A stretch of DNA of 64,000 nt from JADLHS01 sp039806955 (GTDB lineage Bacteria; Verrucomicrobiota; Verrucomicrobiia; Limisphaerales; JADLHS01): assembly GCA_039806955.1 (NCBI GenBank), contig JBDHQI010000009.1, positions 1 to 64,000 of the forward strand, read 5' to 3'. Below are positions 26,983-36,500 of this stretch, piece after piece. The notes below the pieces were generated by a model that worked only from the letters and a program-made list of their open reading frames with translations, had not been told where the DNA came from and did no database searches. The translations under genes and the position numbers were made by a program. Position 1 is the stretch's first letter; the number at the start of each line of letters is the position of its first letter.

Positions 26983-28772
26983 GATTCAGGATATCGTTGC
27001 CGCAGTTTATCGGAAATCACCTTCAAGTCTTGCCGCAAAATTTCACGCTCGGGAATGAAGCTGTCGGGAAACACCTTTTGCATCCGCGCCGCCAACTGAT
27101 TCAAGTAATCCACGTAAGCGCGTGCGGCCAGGCGTGAATTCTGCAGCGCCAGAATTTCCTCAAACTGATGGCGTACGGCGTTGAAACTTGTGCCGCGCGC
27201 CGGCGGCGACCAGATCAACATGCCCGCATAAGCTTCCACCAATTCGCGCAACACGGCGCGCTGTTCCGCCTGTGCCGCCACATGCAAAATGGCCTGGCCG
27301 ATCGAGCGTGACGGATCATAGGCCATGGGGTTGTAGGCGTAATCCGCGCACGTGGCCAGCGGCAGGCGATTGCCTTGATTTTGTTTGCGGAGCGGGTTGC
27401 CCATGTAGCCGTCAATCACTTCGCCCAGCTCGGGATCGCGATCCACCACCGGTCCGAGGTGCATCGTGGGGGTGTCGTCATTGACCGGGTAATTGTCCCA
27501 CAAGAAAACGCGGTGACCACCAATGCGGCGAAAAGTTTCCGCGCCTTTGCGCGAGATCGGGCCGACGACGGCATCACCGGTCCAGAAGAGATAAACGTCG
27601 GGGTCAAGTTCCCGCGCCAGAATTTCCAGATATGGTTGTTGGTCCTTGCCGGTGCCGTCGCCCCAATAGAAGGTCGGACAAAAAATCATCTGCGCCCGGG
27701 GATCCTTCGCGCGCAGCCGATGGAAAATCGTGTTCACCACGCGGGCATGACCCGCGGCGTCAATGCCCTGCGTGATGTCGTCGAGTGAGATATTGAACCA
27801 CCGCACGCCCAGCCCCTGCATCCAGGCGTAATGGCGATACAGCGCGTCCAAATCCGCCGTGGAATCCGCCGTGATGAAGCGTTTGCTGGTCAGGTTCGGG
27901 TTCATCGAAAAACAGAATTCGATCTGGTGCTCCTGACACGAACGCACGATTTTTTCGTAGGCCGTCTTTTTGGCCGGGGGCAATTCCTCCCACCAACGGT
28001 TCGCCTCGCCGTCGGCCCAGTTCGGGTGGTGTTCAATGTCGAACATCGAGATGTAGCAGTTCATCAGGAAATTCATTTTGAACTTTGCCAGCCACGGTAT
28101 TTCTTCCAGATACTGTTCGGCGAACCAGCCCCAACCCTTGGTGCCGCGCCATTTGAAGCCCGGCGACTGACCGGGCGGTAACGGTTCTGGAAACGGTCGC
28201 AGTTCCGTCGGCAGCGGCACGGCAAACTCCTGATGCACATTCTTCCGAATGAGGTAGATGTCGGGAGCAATGGCCGCAAACGCAACTTGAAACCAGGGCG
28301 GCGCCCCCACGGGGCCGTTCTTTTCGAGCGACGCGATCGTGAGCGTATTCTCGCCGGGGACCAAGGTGTTGCCGGGAATCGGCCACTTGCGGGTCTCGAA
28401 GGTTCCGGCGGAAAACGGGTTTGGCCCCTCAAAGAGCAGGGTGTTGTTTAGGCGCACGGCAATGACGCTGGCCCCGGGAGCGTCATCATCCAATCCTCGC
28501 AAATGCACGTAGAGCGGTTCGGTGGGCGTGGCGGCAAGCTTGAATTTAACCCACATCCGCGAGCGCGCTTCGGTGGATTGCGCATAGATCGTGTTCACCG
28601 CTTCGCCATGAAACGAAGTTCCCACCAAGTCCTTCGCACCGCCTTCAAATTCCGGGCCACGAAACCAAGCCAGCGCCGAACCGGGCGGATTGGCGGCGCG
28701 AGTCAGCGGGGTCAGCCAGATGGCAACTGCGGTCAGCCCCAGGGCGACAGGATGGATCAGTTTTCGTTGCAT
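26979..28772 (-). CDS. GH84-family beta-N-acetylglucosaminidase-like protein A, exported
   Basis: A 597-residue protein. Signal peptide at about 1-27 (VALGLTAVAIWLTPLTRA). Residues about 35-172 form a beta-rich, carbohydrate-binding-like domain. The GH84 barrel (about 205-510) starts at GFKWRGTKGWGWF and shows the catalytic Asp pair at 331-332 (NISLDDITQG), FWTGDAVVG, LWDNYPVND and ADYAYNPMAYDPSRSIGQAI. GH84 enzymes cleave beta-GlcNAc by substrate-assisted catalysis. A helical tail follows. The ATG lies 16 nt inside the end of the symporter gene and the stop overlaps the aminotransferase start, so four genes form one tightly coupled operon. Confidence 0.9.
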   Translation of the reverse strand: MQRKLIHPVALGLTAVAIWLTPLTRAANPPGSALAWFRGPEFEGGAKDLVGTSFHGEAVNTIYAQSTEARSRMWVKFKLAATPTEPLYVHLRGLDDDAPGASVIAVRLNNTLLFEGPNPFSAGTFETRKWPIPGNTLVPGENTLTIASLEKNGPVGAPPWFQVAFAAIAPDIYLIRKNVHQEFAVPLPTELRPFPEPLPPGQSPGFKWRGTKGWGWFAEQYLEEIPWLAKFKMNFLMNCYISMFDIEHHPNWADGEANRWWEELPPAKKTAYEKIVRSCQEHQIEFCFSMNPNLTSKRFITADSTADLDALYRHYAWMQGLGVRWFNISLDDITQGIDAAGHARVVNTIFHRLRAKDPRAQMIFCPTFYWGDGTGKDQQPYLEILARELDPDVYLFWTGDAVVGPISRKGAETFRRIGGHRVFLWDNYPVNDDTPTMHLGPVVDRDPELGEVIDGYMGNPLRKQNQGNRLPLATCADYAYNPMAYDPSRSIGQAILHVAAQAEQRAVLRELVEAYAGMLIWSPPARGTSFNAVRHQFEEILALQNSRLAARAYVDYLNQLAARMQKVFPDSFIPEREILRQDLKVISDKLRQRYPES

Positions 28773-30562
28773 GATGTCGTAATTGGTTGGTGGGCCGAGG
28801 TGGTGCCGGAGGCTGGTTTGGGCGTACGAAGCACACGTCGCAGCAACCAAACTCCCGCTATCACACAACTGACGGTGCTGATGGTGAATCGCCACCAATC
28901 GCCGACAAACAGCGCATTGGTCGCCAGTACCAAACCCAGTGCGGAACCGATGCCGAGCAGCGCGTCCACGAACATTGCTCCCGTGGTCGGCTCGCCGTTT
29001 GCAGGCAGAGCCACCTCGGTGCGGATCGGCGTCCAAAATCCGGGCGGACGGCAGCGCGCGTAGAAAGACTTAAGCGTCTCCTTTGATTCCGGCGGCGTCA
29101 GGAACGTCACCACCAACAGCACGACGATGCTTAAACCGAACAACAGGCCCAGACCCTGCCACAATTCCTTATGCTGAAAATCCAACCCGAACCAGACCAA
29201 AATCGAGATGGGCAAACCGAGCACCACGGCGGCCAGCTCGCCCCACACGTTGAAGCGCCACCAGAAAAAGCGAAACCACGCCAGCGGCAGCAGGAAGATC
29301 ACCATGGCCGAGTTGATGAACAGAAACCAACTGACCATGTCCTCCACGAAGAGATTGGTGATCACCGCCGCAAAGAGGAACAAGGCGAGCGAAGTCAGGC
29401 GACTGATTCTCACCTGCTTCTTCTCATCCTGCACCAGGGGTTTCGGCATCAGATCGTTCACGACAAAACTGCCGCCCCAATTGATCAGCGAACTCAGCGT
29501 GCTCATGAAGGCCGCCAGTTCCGCCGCCACCAGCAAACCAATGAAACCATGTGGCAAATGAGAGCTTTTGATCAATTCGCCCCAGGCAAACGCGGGGTCC
29601 TTCAACATCGAAACGCCGGCCGGCGCCGCCCCCAGTTGTTTTTCCAGATCGCTGGTCCAGAACAGCGTCATCGCCACGATGCCCAGCCCCACCAGCGGCA
29701 GCGTGCGGAACGATAGCGCGAGAAACGCGTTGAACAACTGGCCACCAACTGCGTGGCGCTCGTCGCGCGCGGCCATGAAGCGCTGCGCGGTCATGCCTTC
29801 GCCGGCCGTCGGCGAACCAGCGAAGAACCAGCCCTGGAGAAACAGCACGAGCAAGGTCAGCCATTCCACGCCGGGCGCAGGCGGCGTTTGCGTGAGTCCG
29901 CCGGGACGGATCTCGGTGACGCGATGGATGATTTCGCTCCATCCACCGTGATGCACCAGCGCCAGCCAGAGAAACACCACGCCCCCCACCATCATGATGG
30001 CAAATTGCACCACGTCGGAGTAAACCACGCCGAGCAGGCCGCCGAACATCGTGTAGATGACGGTGATACCACCGAAGATCAGGAGAATCTGACCGGTCGT
30101 GAGCGAACTGAGTGGAGCGATGGTTTTGGCAAAGAAACCGGTGATGTAGGCAATGATCAGCACTGCAAAACCGAAGCAGCACACAAAGGCGTAAATTTTA
30201 CGCGCCACCACGGCGGGTCGCCCGCCGTAACGCAGCGAGATGAGTTCCGCCGTCGTGACGATTTGCATGCGCCGCCACAGGCGCGCCCACACCACCGCCA
30301 CCAGCGGCATCCAGACAATCCAACTCGCCCACCACAACCAGTTCCCCACCAGCCCGAATACGAGTACCAACATCACGAACGCGCCCGTGCCCGAGCTGTA
30401 CGTGGCGGTGTTGGAAAGTGCGATGGCCCACCACGGCACGTCACGGTCGCCCGCGAAGAAACCGGTCGCGCCGCGTTGCGAGGAGCGGCGCGCAAAGAGC
30501 AGCCCCACCGCGAACACCAAAGCGCACGAGGCTGCCACCACCAGCCAGTCAAGCAAGTTCAT
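28757..30562 (-). CDS. Sodium:solute symporter (SSS family)
   Basis: A 601-residue polytopic inner-membrane protein with about 13-14 helices. The N-terminal LLDWLVVAASCALVFAVGLL, SNTATYSSGTGAFVML and the GGLLGVVYSDVVQFAIMMVG segment are typical of SSS transporters, which import sugars, sialic acids, inositols or organic acids with sodium. The substrate cannot be read from sequence. Overlap with the GH84 gene suggests an amino sugar or related glycan product. It is the first gene of the operon; the 488 nt upstream should hold the promoter. Confidence 0.9.
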   Translation of the reverse strand: MNLLDWLVVAASCALVFAVGLLFARRSSQRGATGFFAGDRDVPWWAIALSNTATYSSGTGAFVMLVLVFGLVGNWLWWASWIVWMPLVAVVWARLWRRMQIVTTAELISLRYGGRPAVVARKIYAFVCCFGFAVLIIAYITGFFAKTIAPLSSLTTGQILLIFGGITVIYTMFGGLLGVVYSDVVQFAIMMVGGVVFLWLALVHHGGWSEIIHRVTEIRPGGLTQTPPAPGVEWLTLLVLFLQGWFFAGSPTAGEGMTAQRFMAARDERHAVGGQLFNAFLALSFRTLPLVGLGIVAMTLFWTSDLEKQLGAAPAGVSMLKDPAFAWGELIKSSHLPHGFIGLLVAAELAAFMSTLSSLINWGGSFVVNDLMPKPLVQDEKKQVRISRLTSLALFLFAAVITNLFVEDMVSWFLFINSAMVIFLLPLAWFRFFWWRFNVWGELAAVVLGLPISILVWFGLDFQHKELWQGLGLLFGLSIVVLLVVTFLTPPESKETLKSFYARCRPPGFWTPIRTEVALPANGEPTTGAMFVDALLGIGSALGLVLATNALFVGDWWRFTISTVSCVIAGVWLLRRVLRTPKPASGTTSAHQPITTSCNEN

Positions 30563-31050
30563 GTTTTGGTTTTCCCCGATTGCACAAAGTCGTCGAAAGA
30601 ATTGCGTCGAGCATGACCAGTCCGTTCACCTTTTGCCATCGAAAGGTTTCATCCCCGGGCGCCGTCCCCGGCTTCAAAAGGCCCAATGCACGCACCGAAT
30701 TTTGCTTGAATAAGCGCTCCATGTCAGTCGGGGTATTGCCAGGGTTACAGCTCTTCCACACGGTGGGCAGGACAAATGTTGGTTCGTATTTCGCAATGGT
30801 TTTCCTGGCGATGTTATTCGCCAGCCTTAAACAAAACTGATTTGTTGCCGCTCGCAACAGTCAGCTTCAGTGATGGCATGATTCTCCACCGCATTCTTGA
30901 TGCAAGATAGTGACAGAGCCAACGGCCAGTGTCTTGTGGGATTGGGCGACGAAGATTGGCAATTTAGGAAGCTCGCTTTGCCACCGGAGAATACCAGTCG
31001 TTTAGCGGCAAGAAAATTCCATTGCTTGAGCGAGTTTTTGTGCGCGCCAC
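30563..31050. other. Intergenic region upstream of the symporter operon
   Basis: No convincing gene. Short frames here lack ribosome sites and family motifs. It should contain the symporter-operon promoter and the end of the AraC-GH84 transcript, but I could not pick out specific promoter elements or a strong hairpin. Confidence 0.5.
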
Positions 31051-33204
31051 TCAATGGGCGCGGGGAATGGTGGACATTTGGGCCAGTTGTTCTTTCATCC
31101 AGGCAACGTCGGCCAGCAGCGTGTGTTTCGCGTCGAGGTATTGTTTGGGGAAAGCCTTGCCGAGACGCGCCGTGAGGCGTTCCATCTGTACGGCAAACCT
31201 GGTCGCCGCCGCGCGCGACCCGCCCCCCGTCAGCAGGTTCCCGAATTTGGCGCGTACGGGGTTCATGCCCGTGCCGCCACCAGCGACAATAAAGCCTGGA
31301 TAAGCTTCCACCAGCTCCTTAAGAAGCGTTTGTTCGGTAATGTTGCGACCCAGACGTAAAATGGCCTGCCCGATGGAACGCGCGGGCTTGTAGGTCCACG
31401 GATTTGCCGTGTAATCGGCAGCGGTGGCCAGCGGCAACCGGTTGATTTGATTTTGGCTGCACATCGAGTTGCACAAATACCCGTCCACGATCTGACACAG
31501 TTCTGATTCGCGACCACTGAGTGGACCGAGGTGCATGGTGGGGTTGCCGTCGTTCACCGGGTAATTGTCCCATAGAAACAATCGGTGTTGCACGACGCGT
31601 TTGAAACTCTCCGCCGCCAGCCGCGTGACGCGCGGGGTCACAATCGCGTCCCCGTTCCAAAACACATAAATTTCCGGATGCAGCTCTTTGGCGACTGCGG
31701 CGAGGTAGGCCGCATGTTCCGGATTGCTGCCGTCACCCCAATAACACGCCGGACAGAACAGCAGTCGCACGCGTTCGTTTTTGACAAAGAGAGCGCGGTA
31801 AATCGAATTCACCAAAGTCGAATGCCCCATGCCCAGCGCCGCCGGCCCTTCCGAACCCCAAATGGTATCATCGAGGCAGACGGCGAACCATTCCACCCCC
31901 TCTTCCTGTGCCCAGGCATAGTGCTGAAAGAACAACTCCAAATCCTTCGCGCTGCCCAAGGTCAACGGTCGTGATGAAGCCAGTTGTGGATGGAGCGCGA
32001 AGCAAAAGGTGATGTGATGCTCGGCACAGCCCCGGATGATGCGGTGAAACTCCTGCTGCCGTTCACGTGACATGGGTCGCCACCATTCATTGCGCCACGG
32101 TTCGCCGGGACGCGAAACGTTCATCGAACGATAACAGTTCATCAGGAAGTTCATTCCCAATCCCGCCAAAATGGGGATTTCCTCCAGATATTGGTTGGGC
32201 GTCCAGGACCATCCCTTCATGCCGCGATAACGAAAACCGGAAGTGCTGATTCTGTTGGCATCCGTTTTGCCTGGTGAACATAATTTGGCCGGCAAACGCA
32301 CTTGGTGTTGCTCGCGGTACGCCAACGGCGAGCACCCGTATTCCGGTTTGAACAAGTGGTGAAAATGCGACAGGTCTTCGAAGCCCGACTCAAATGCCAC
32401 CGCACTCACGGAGCGATCGGTCTCGGTCAACAAACTGGCGGCGTGCTTCAGCCGCAGCCCCAGGAGATACCGCCGCCAACTCTGACCCGTGACGCGCCGA
32501 AAGAGTTCGGTAAACCGACGCCGGCTCAAGCCCACCGCTCGCGCGGCTTCGGTCATGGATTCTTGACGGGAAAACTGCGTCTTGAGTTGCAGGGCGTAGC
32601 GGGCAACTCGATCAGTGCTTTCGCAACCCGGCTCGATTTGCGGCACGATCACACCGCCTTTGCGTTGAGCGAGGCGCAACGTGCGCACAGCGATGTCCAA
32701 CAGTCGGGAATGTAACATCATCTCCCAACCTTCCTGCCGGGACTCCTGTTCCAGCAACATTTCCTGAAAGATAGAGCGAACGAGCCGCGCCTGATTGACC
32801 TTGGCATGACCGAGTTCCAGCGGGGCGAGTCCGAGCGCGGTTAATTGATTACTCAAACCCCGCGCCAGCAAATTCGGTTGATAGCGAACGATCAAGGCGA
32901 GCAAATTTTCCCCCGGCATGACTTCCTGCTGCAAGATCAGCCTGGCGGGCACATGGCAAAGGGTGATCGGTTCAAGAACATAACGGCGTTGCGCACATTC
33001 CCAACGCGCGCTCCCCGACACGATCAGAAAGAAACGAGCCAACGGATCGTGCGACGTTTGCCCCAAACCCTGCACAAACCAGTTTTCACTCACCAGCAAT
33101 TGATTACTGCTGGTTTCACCCGATACTGCTGGTCCAGCGTCAGAACCGGAGCCAAGTCCAGTGCGCTTGGCGTGTTCGGTCGGATCAGTGAATTGAGCAG
33201 GCAT
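31051..33204 (-). CDS. AraC-type transcription factor fused to a GH84 catalytic domain
   Basis: A 717-residue protein in one uninterrupted frame. Residues about 30-115 resemble an AraC cupin sensor. Residues about 195-300 are a complete double helix-turn-helix (MTEAARAVGLSRRRFTELF, then SVSAVAFESGFEDLSHFHHL and CSPLAYRE). Residues about 322-640 are a GH84 barrel aligned end to end with proteins A and C (GFRYRGMKGWSW, MNFLMNCYRSM, VCLDDTIWG with the Asp pair at 445-446, FWNGDAIVTP, LWDNYPVND, ADYTANPWTYKPARSIGQAI). No signal peptide, so it should be cytoplasmic. The N-terminal binding domain of its paralogues is replaced by the regulator. Glycan recognition by the GH84 part could control DNA binding. 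ATG at 33204; a TTG precedes it. Confidence 0.9.
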   Translation of the reverse strand: MPAQFTDPTEHAKRTGLGSGSDAGPAVSGETSSNQLLVSENWFVQGLGQTSHDPLARFFLIVSGSARWECAQRRYVLEPITLCHVPARLILQQEVMPGENLLALIVRYQPNLLARGLSNQLTALGLAPLELGHAKVNQARLVRSIFQEMLLEQESRQEGWEMMLHSRLLDIAVRTLRLAQRKGGVIVPQIEPGCESTDRVARYALQLKTQFSRQESMTEAARAVGLSRRRFTELFRRVTGQSWRRYLLGLRLKHAASLLTETDRSVSAVAFESGFEDLSHFHHLFKPEYGCSPLAYREQHQVRLPAKLCSPGKTDANRISTSGFRYRGMKGWSWTPNQYLEEIPILAGLGMNFLMNCYRSMNVSRPGEPWRNEWWRPMSRERQQEFHRIIRGCAEHHITFCFALHPQLASSRPLTLGSAKDLELFFQHYAWAQEEGVEWFAVCLDDTIWGSEGPAALGMGHSTLVNSIYRALFVKNERVRLLFCPACYWGDGSNPEHAAYLAAVAKELHPEIYVFWNGDAIVTPRVTRLAAESFKRVVQHRLFLWDNYPVNDGNPTMHLGPLSGRESELCQIVDGYLCNSMCSQNQINRLPLATAADYTANPWTYKPARSIGQAILRLGRNITEQTLLKELVEAYPGFIVAGGGTGMNPVRAKFGNLLTGGGSRAAATRFAVQMERLTARLGKAFPKQYLDAKHTLLADVAWMKEQLAQMSTIPRAH

Positions 33205-33207
33205 CAA

Positions 33208-33588
33208 AGTTAGAATTTGCCGTTGGATGAGAGCGAGTCAAACTTCAAGTGCCCCAATCCGGTTGAAAAACAGAGACGACAACGTCGTGTTCATTTGGCG
33301 AAGGAGATTTTTTCCATGTCACCGAGTGAACAAAAAGCCGTAGCGGGACTGCTGAGCCGGAACGATTCGATTGGCGTTTGGGTGGAACGGGCCACGGGCC
33401 CGTTCTGTCGGGCTACCAGCCCGATAGCCGAACGCAAAGCGTGCGAACCCAATGGGGTGCAATCTCCGTGCGCTCGGCTGGGCGGCAGGTTGCCGCCCAG
33501 AACAGCCAAGTGGGCCGTTCCACCTGGACCAACGGCGTCGTTCCGGCTCAGCAGTCCCGCTACGGCCTGGTTCCAACCTACCAACAAA
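33208..33588. other. Intergenic region carrying a MITE-like element
   Basis: Lies between the start of AraC-GH84 and the end of the LamG/Ig-like gene. Most of it is the inverted-repeat element at 33337-33566. The remaining 130 nt next to AraC-GH84 should contain its promoter. A plus-strand ATG at 33316 preceded by AAGGAG opens into the element but encodes nothing recognisable. Confidence 0.55.
33337..33566. mobile_element. MITE-like element with perfect 29-bp terminal inverted repeats
   Basis: The first 29 nt (33337-33365, starting GCCGTAGCGGGACTGCTGAG) are the exact reverse complement of the last 29 nt (33538-33566). The interior contains smaller palindromes (CGGGCTACCAGCCCG; GGCGGCAGGTTGCCGCC) and no protein-coding gene. 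Both ends would translate as AVAGLLSRND from outside in. No target-site duplication is obvious. Confidence 0.8.
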
Positions 33589-36500
33589 CTATCGCACCAA
33601 CCGGTAGAAACTATTCCCACTGATAGGCAGGGTAACCTGCCAGGTATCAGCCACCTGTGTCGGCGTATTGGGCACAGCGCTCCAATTGACTTCCGTGCCA
33701 AGTTGACTGGTTTGCTGAAGTTGGAAGCCGACGGCACTGGTCGGCCAACTCAGCACGACATTCGCGCCGGACTGCGTAATCAGCAATTGTGGCAGCAATA
33801 CCGTTGGCCCGAGATGTTCAAACTGAATAGTGCCCAACGTGGGGTCGGTCAACATACAAGTGGAGAAACCGATGCCCACCAACATCACACTGTCGGCTTG
33901 CATATCGGTAATTTCACCAAACTGGGTCCAGTGATAACCGTCCGCACTGTGGTAGGCGATGAAGGTGTTACCCACTCGTTGCATGCGAACCCAGACATCA
34001 GGGAAGCTCGGATTCTGGGCCGCAAGTCCATACGCCGTGGCCGCGCCCGGAGTAGAGCGTCCGGTCCAGACGTACGAACCTTGCGCCGGCGAGTAGGAAC
34101 CCACCATGAGATTCGGGCTGTCTCCATCCGTGCTGACTCGAGCCATCAAACCGCCGCGACTCCAATCGGCGCCGCCGGTGATGTTCACAATTTGCGCAGC
34201 GATGTCGAAGTCATTGGTTCTGGTTTGATAGACGAACACACAACTGTCCACCGTGCCCCAGATGTCGCCAAACTGGGATTGCAGTGTGAAGCCATTGGGA
34301 GTGCTGCCGACAACACTTGAGGTTGTGGGGAAAGCTCCCTGAATGTCCGCCATGGTCCAGCCGAGATTGTAGATCGTGCCGGTAACGGTTTGGGTGACGG
34401 GGTTGCCCGCCAGGTCCGTGACGCCTGTAGCGGTGACTTGAAACTGCGGCGCGACCAGCCCATCCACCGCAAGGGTCACCGTGCGCCCATCGGGTTGCAG
34501 GGTTGCATCATAAACGAAATGTCCGCCATCCAACGTGTAGCGCGAGGGATCAGCGGCGGTGCCTTCGTCCAACCGTTCGTCAAACACCACGAACACCGTG
34601 TAGGGATCGAGCGCCGAAGCCGAAGCGGTGACCGCAACCGGACCCGCGGTATCGGGAGTGACGGTCAGGATCACAGTGTCACTGGCGAGCGGAGCAATGT
34701 TCGGCCCCGCTGAAACCACGCAACGCACTTGCGCGCCGGAAAGCGAGCTTGGCACGGTCGCCAAGCTCAACGTCGGGGCGGTCGCACCCGCCACGTTGAC
34801 GCCGTTGGTGAGCCATTGATAACGGAGCGCGCTGGAATCACCCCCCTGAAGCGTTGCCGACACGTAAAACGAAGTCGAACGATTTTCCAGCACGGTGGTG
34901 TTGGTCGGTTGCGTGGTGATGACGACTGTGCCTTCCGTCGCCACGAAGTTCCGAAAGCCGCTATAAGTGAAAAGGGCTGGCGGTCCGCTGGGCGGTCCTG
35001 CGACGGAAATCTGACTGGAGGCCATGCCGACCAGGAGCGTATCTGCAAACGGCACGGCCGGAGTGATACCGCCACCGTCCAGCGAACTCCAATCGAGACT
35101 GTTCGAACTGTAGTAGGTGCGGAAGGTGTTGCCCGCGCGAGTAATCCGCAACCAGGCATTGGGATAAGGGGACGTGCGGGGGATCAGTCCGGCGCCCGGA
35201 TAACCAGGAATCGTCGTGACGCCATCGGTTTCGGTTCGCGCGGTCACCACCCAATTGTCAGCGTTCACGTAGGTCAGGGCCGCGATGTTGCGACTGCCAA
35301 AATAAGTATCTTCGCGCACCATCAATCCCCCGCGGGTATTGGGATTGAACGCGCCGCCGATATGTTCCACCCGCACCCGCAAATCGAAGTCGCCTGTCAG
35401 ATTGGTGTAGAGATAACCCATGCCGTCGACCCCGCCCCAGACGTCCGCGCCGGTCGCCGCCACGACGGTTTGGGTGGTGTTGGTGGTGTAAACATAACCC
35501 GGAACGGAAATGGTTCCGAACTCCGTATAGACGAGACCGGAGTTGTTAGTGCCGGTGAGCGAGCCGCTGGCGGTGTTGCCGAAAATATCGCTGACGTTGG
35601 CAAAATTCACCGTGTAAGTCGGAGCGGTCAAACCCGAGACGCCGAGAACCACCAGGCGATCCTGGATCAAGGCAGCGGTGTCCACCGTGGCACCAGCGTT
35701 CAGGCTGTAGAGCGCAGGGTTGGCAGCAGTGGCAGGATCAAGCGTGGAATCAAAAACCAAGGTGACGTAGTTGTCGGCCGGGGCGAAGGTTCCAAGCAAG
35801 ACGGGAGGGGTTGTATCCTCAATCACCGTCAGTTGGGCTACCCCGCTGGTTGCGACATTCGTCAGGAAAATCCCGGCGGCTGTGATCCGGACGCTGAATT
35901 GGGCATTGTTGTCATCGGGGTAACTGGTCGCCGGGGTGATGTAGGTGGCGTCGGTGGCTCCGGGGATTTCGAGGCCGTTGCGAAGCCACTGATATTCGAC
36001 GACGCCCACGGGAGCATTGGTGACCGAAACGCCGACGGTAAACGTGGCGGCGTTGCCTTCCAGCATGGTGGTATTCGTAGGTTGCTGGCTGATGCCAAAA
36101 GTCACGTTGGTGTAATGGTTGCGAAGGAACGCCGCCGGATCGAGAATGCGATCCGAAAGCCGCATTTCATCCAGGCTGCCGTTGTAAAAGAAAAGCGAGC
36201 CGTTGCGGGCGCCGATATTGAAGAGGTCGTTGATGCCCGGGGCGGAAACACCCTGCGCCTGGGTGACGGACGTCAGATGATTGCCGTCCACGTACAGGTT
36301 AAACACCACCACGTCACCGCGATTATCCATCGTGACCGCGTAGTGATGCCAGTTGCCGTCGCGCACAGGCGCACTCCCGAAAGCGTAGTTGAATCCGGTT
36401 GAGAAGTGAGTCAGGCGAAAATTGGCCCCGCCTTCGTTAAAATCGCAATAAAAGGCGCCGGGAACTCCAGCAATGTCCGGCCCGTGTTCACAAATCATGC

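Noticed and set aside
28773..29036. N-terminal extension of GH84 protein A into the symporter gene
   Set aside because: The symporter frame codes here; the signal peptide begins at the ATG at 28772.
34729..36402. Plus-strand frame of 557 codons opposite the LamG/Ig-like gene
   Set aside because: Antisense shadow caused by high GC and codon bias; no start signals or recognisable domain.
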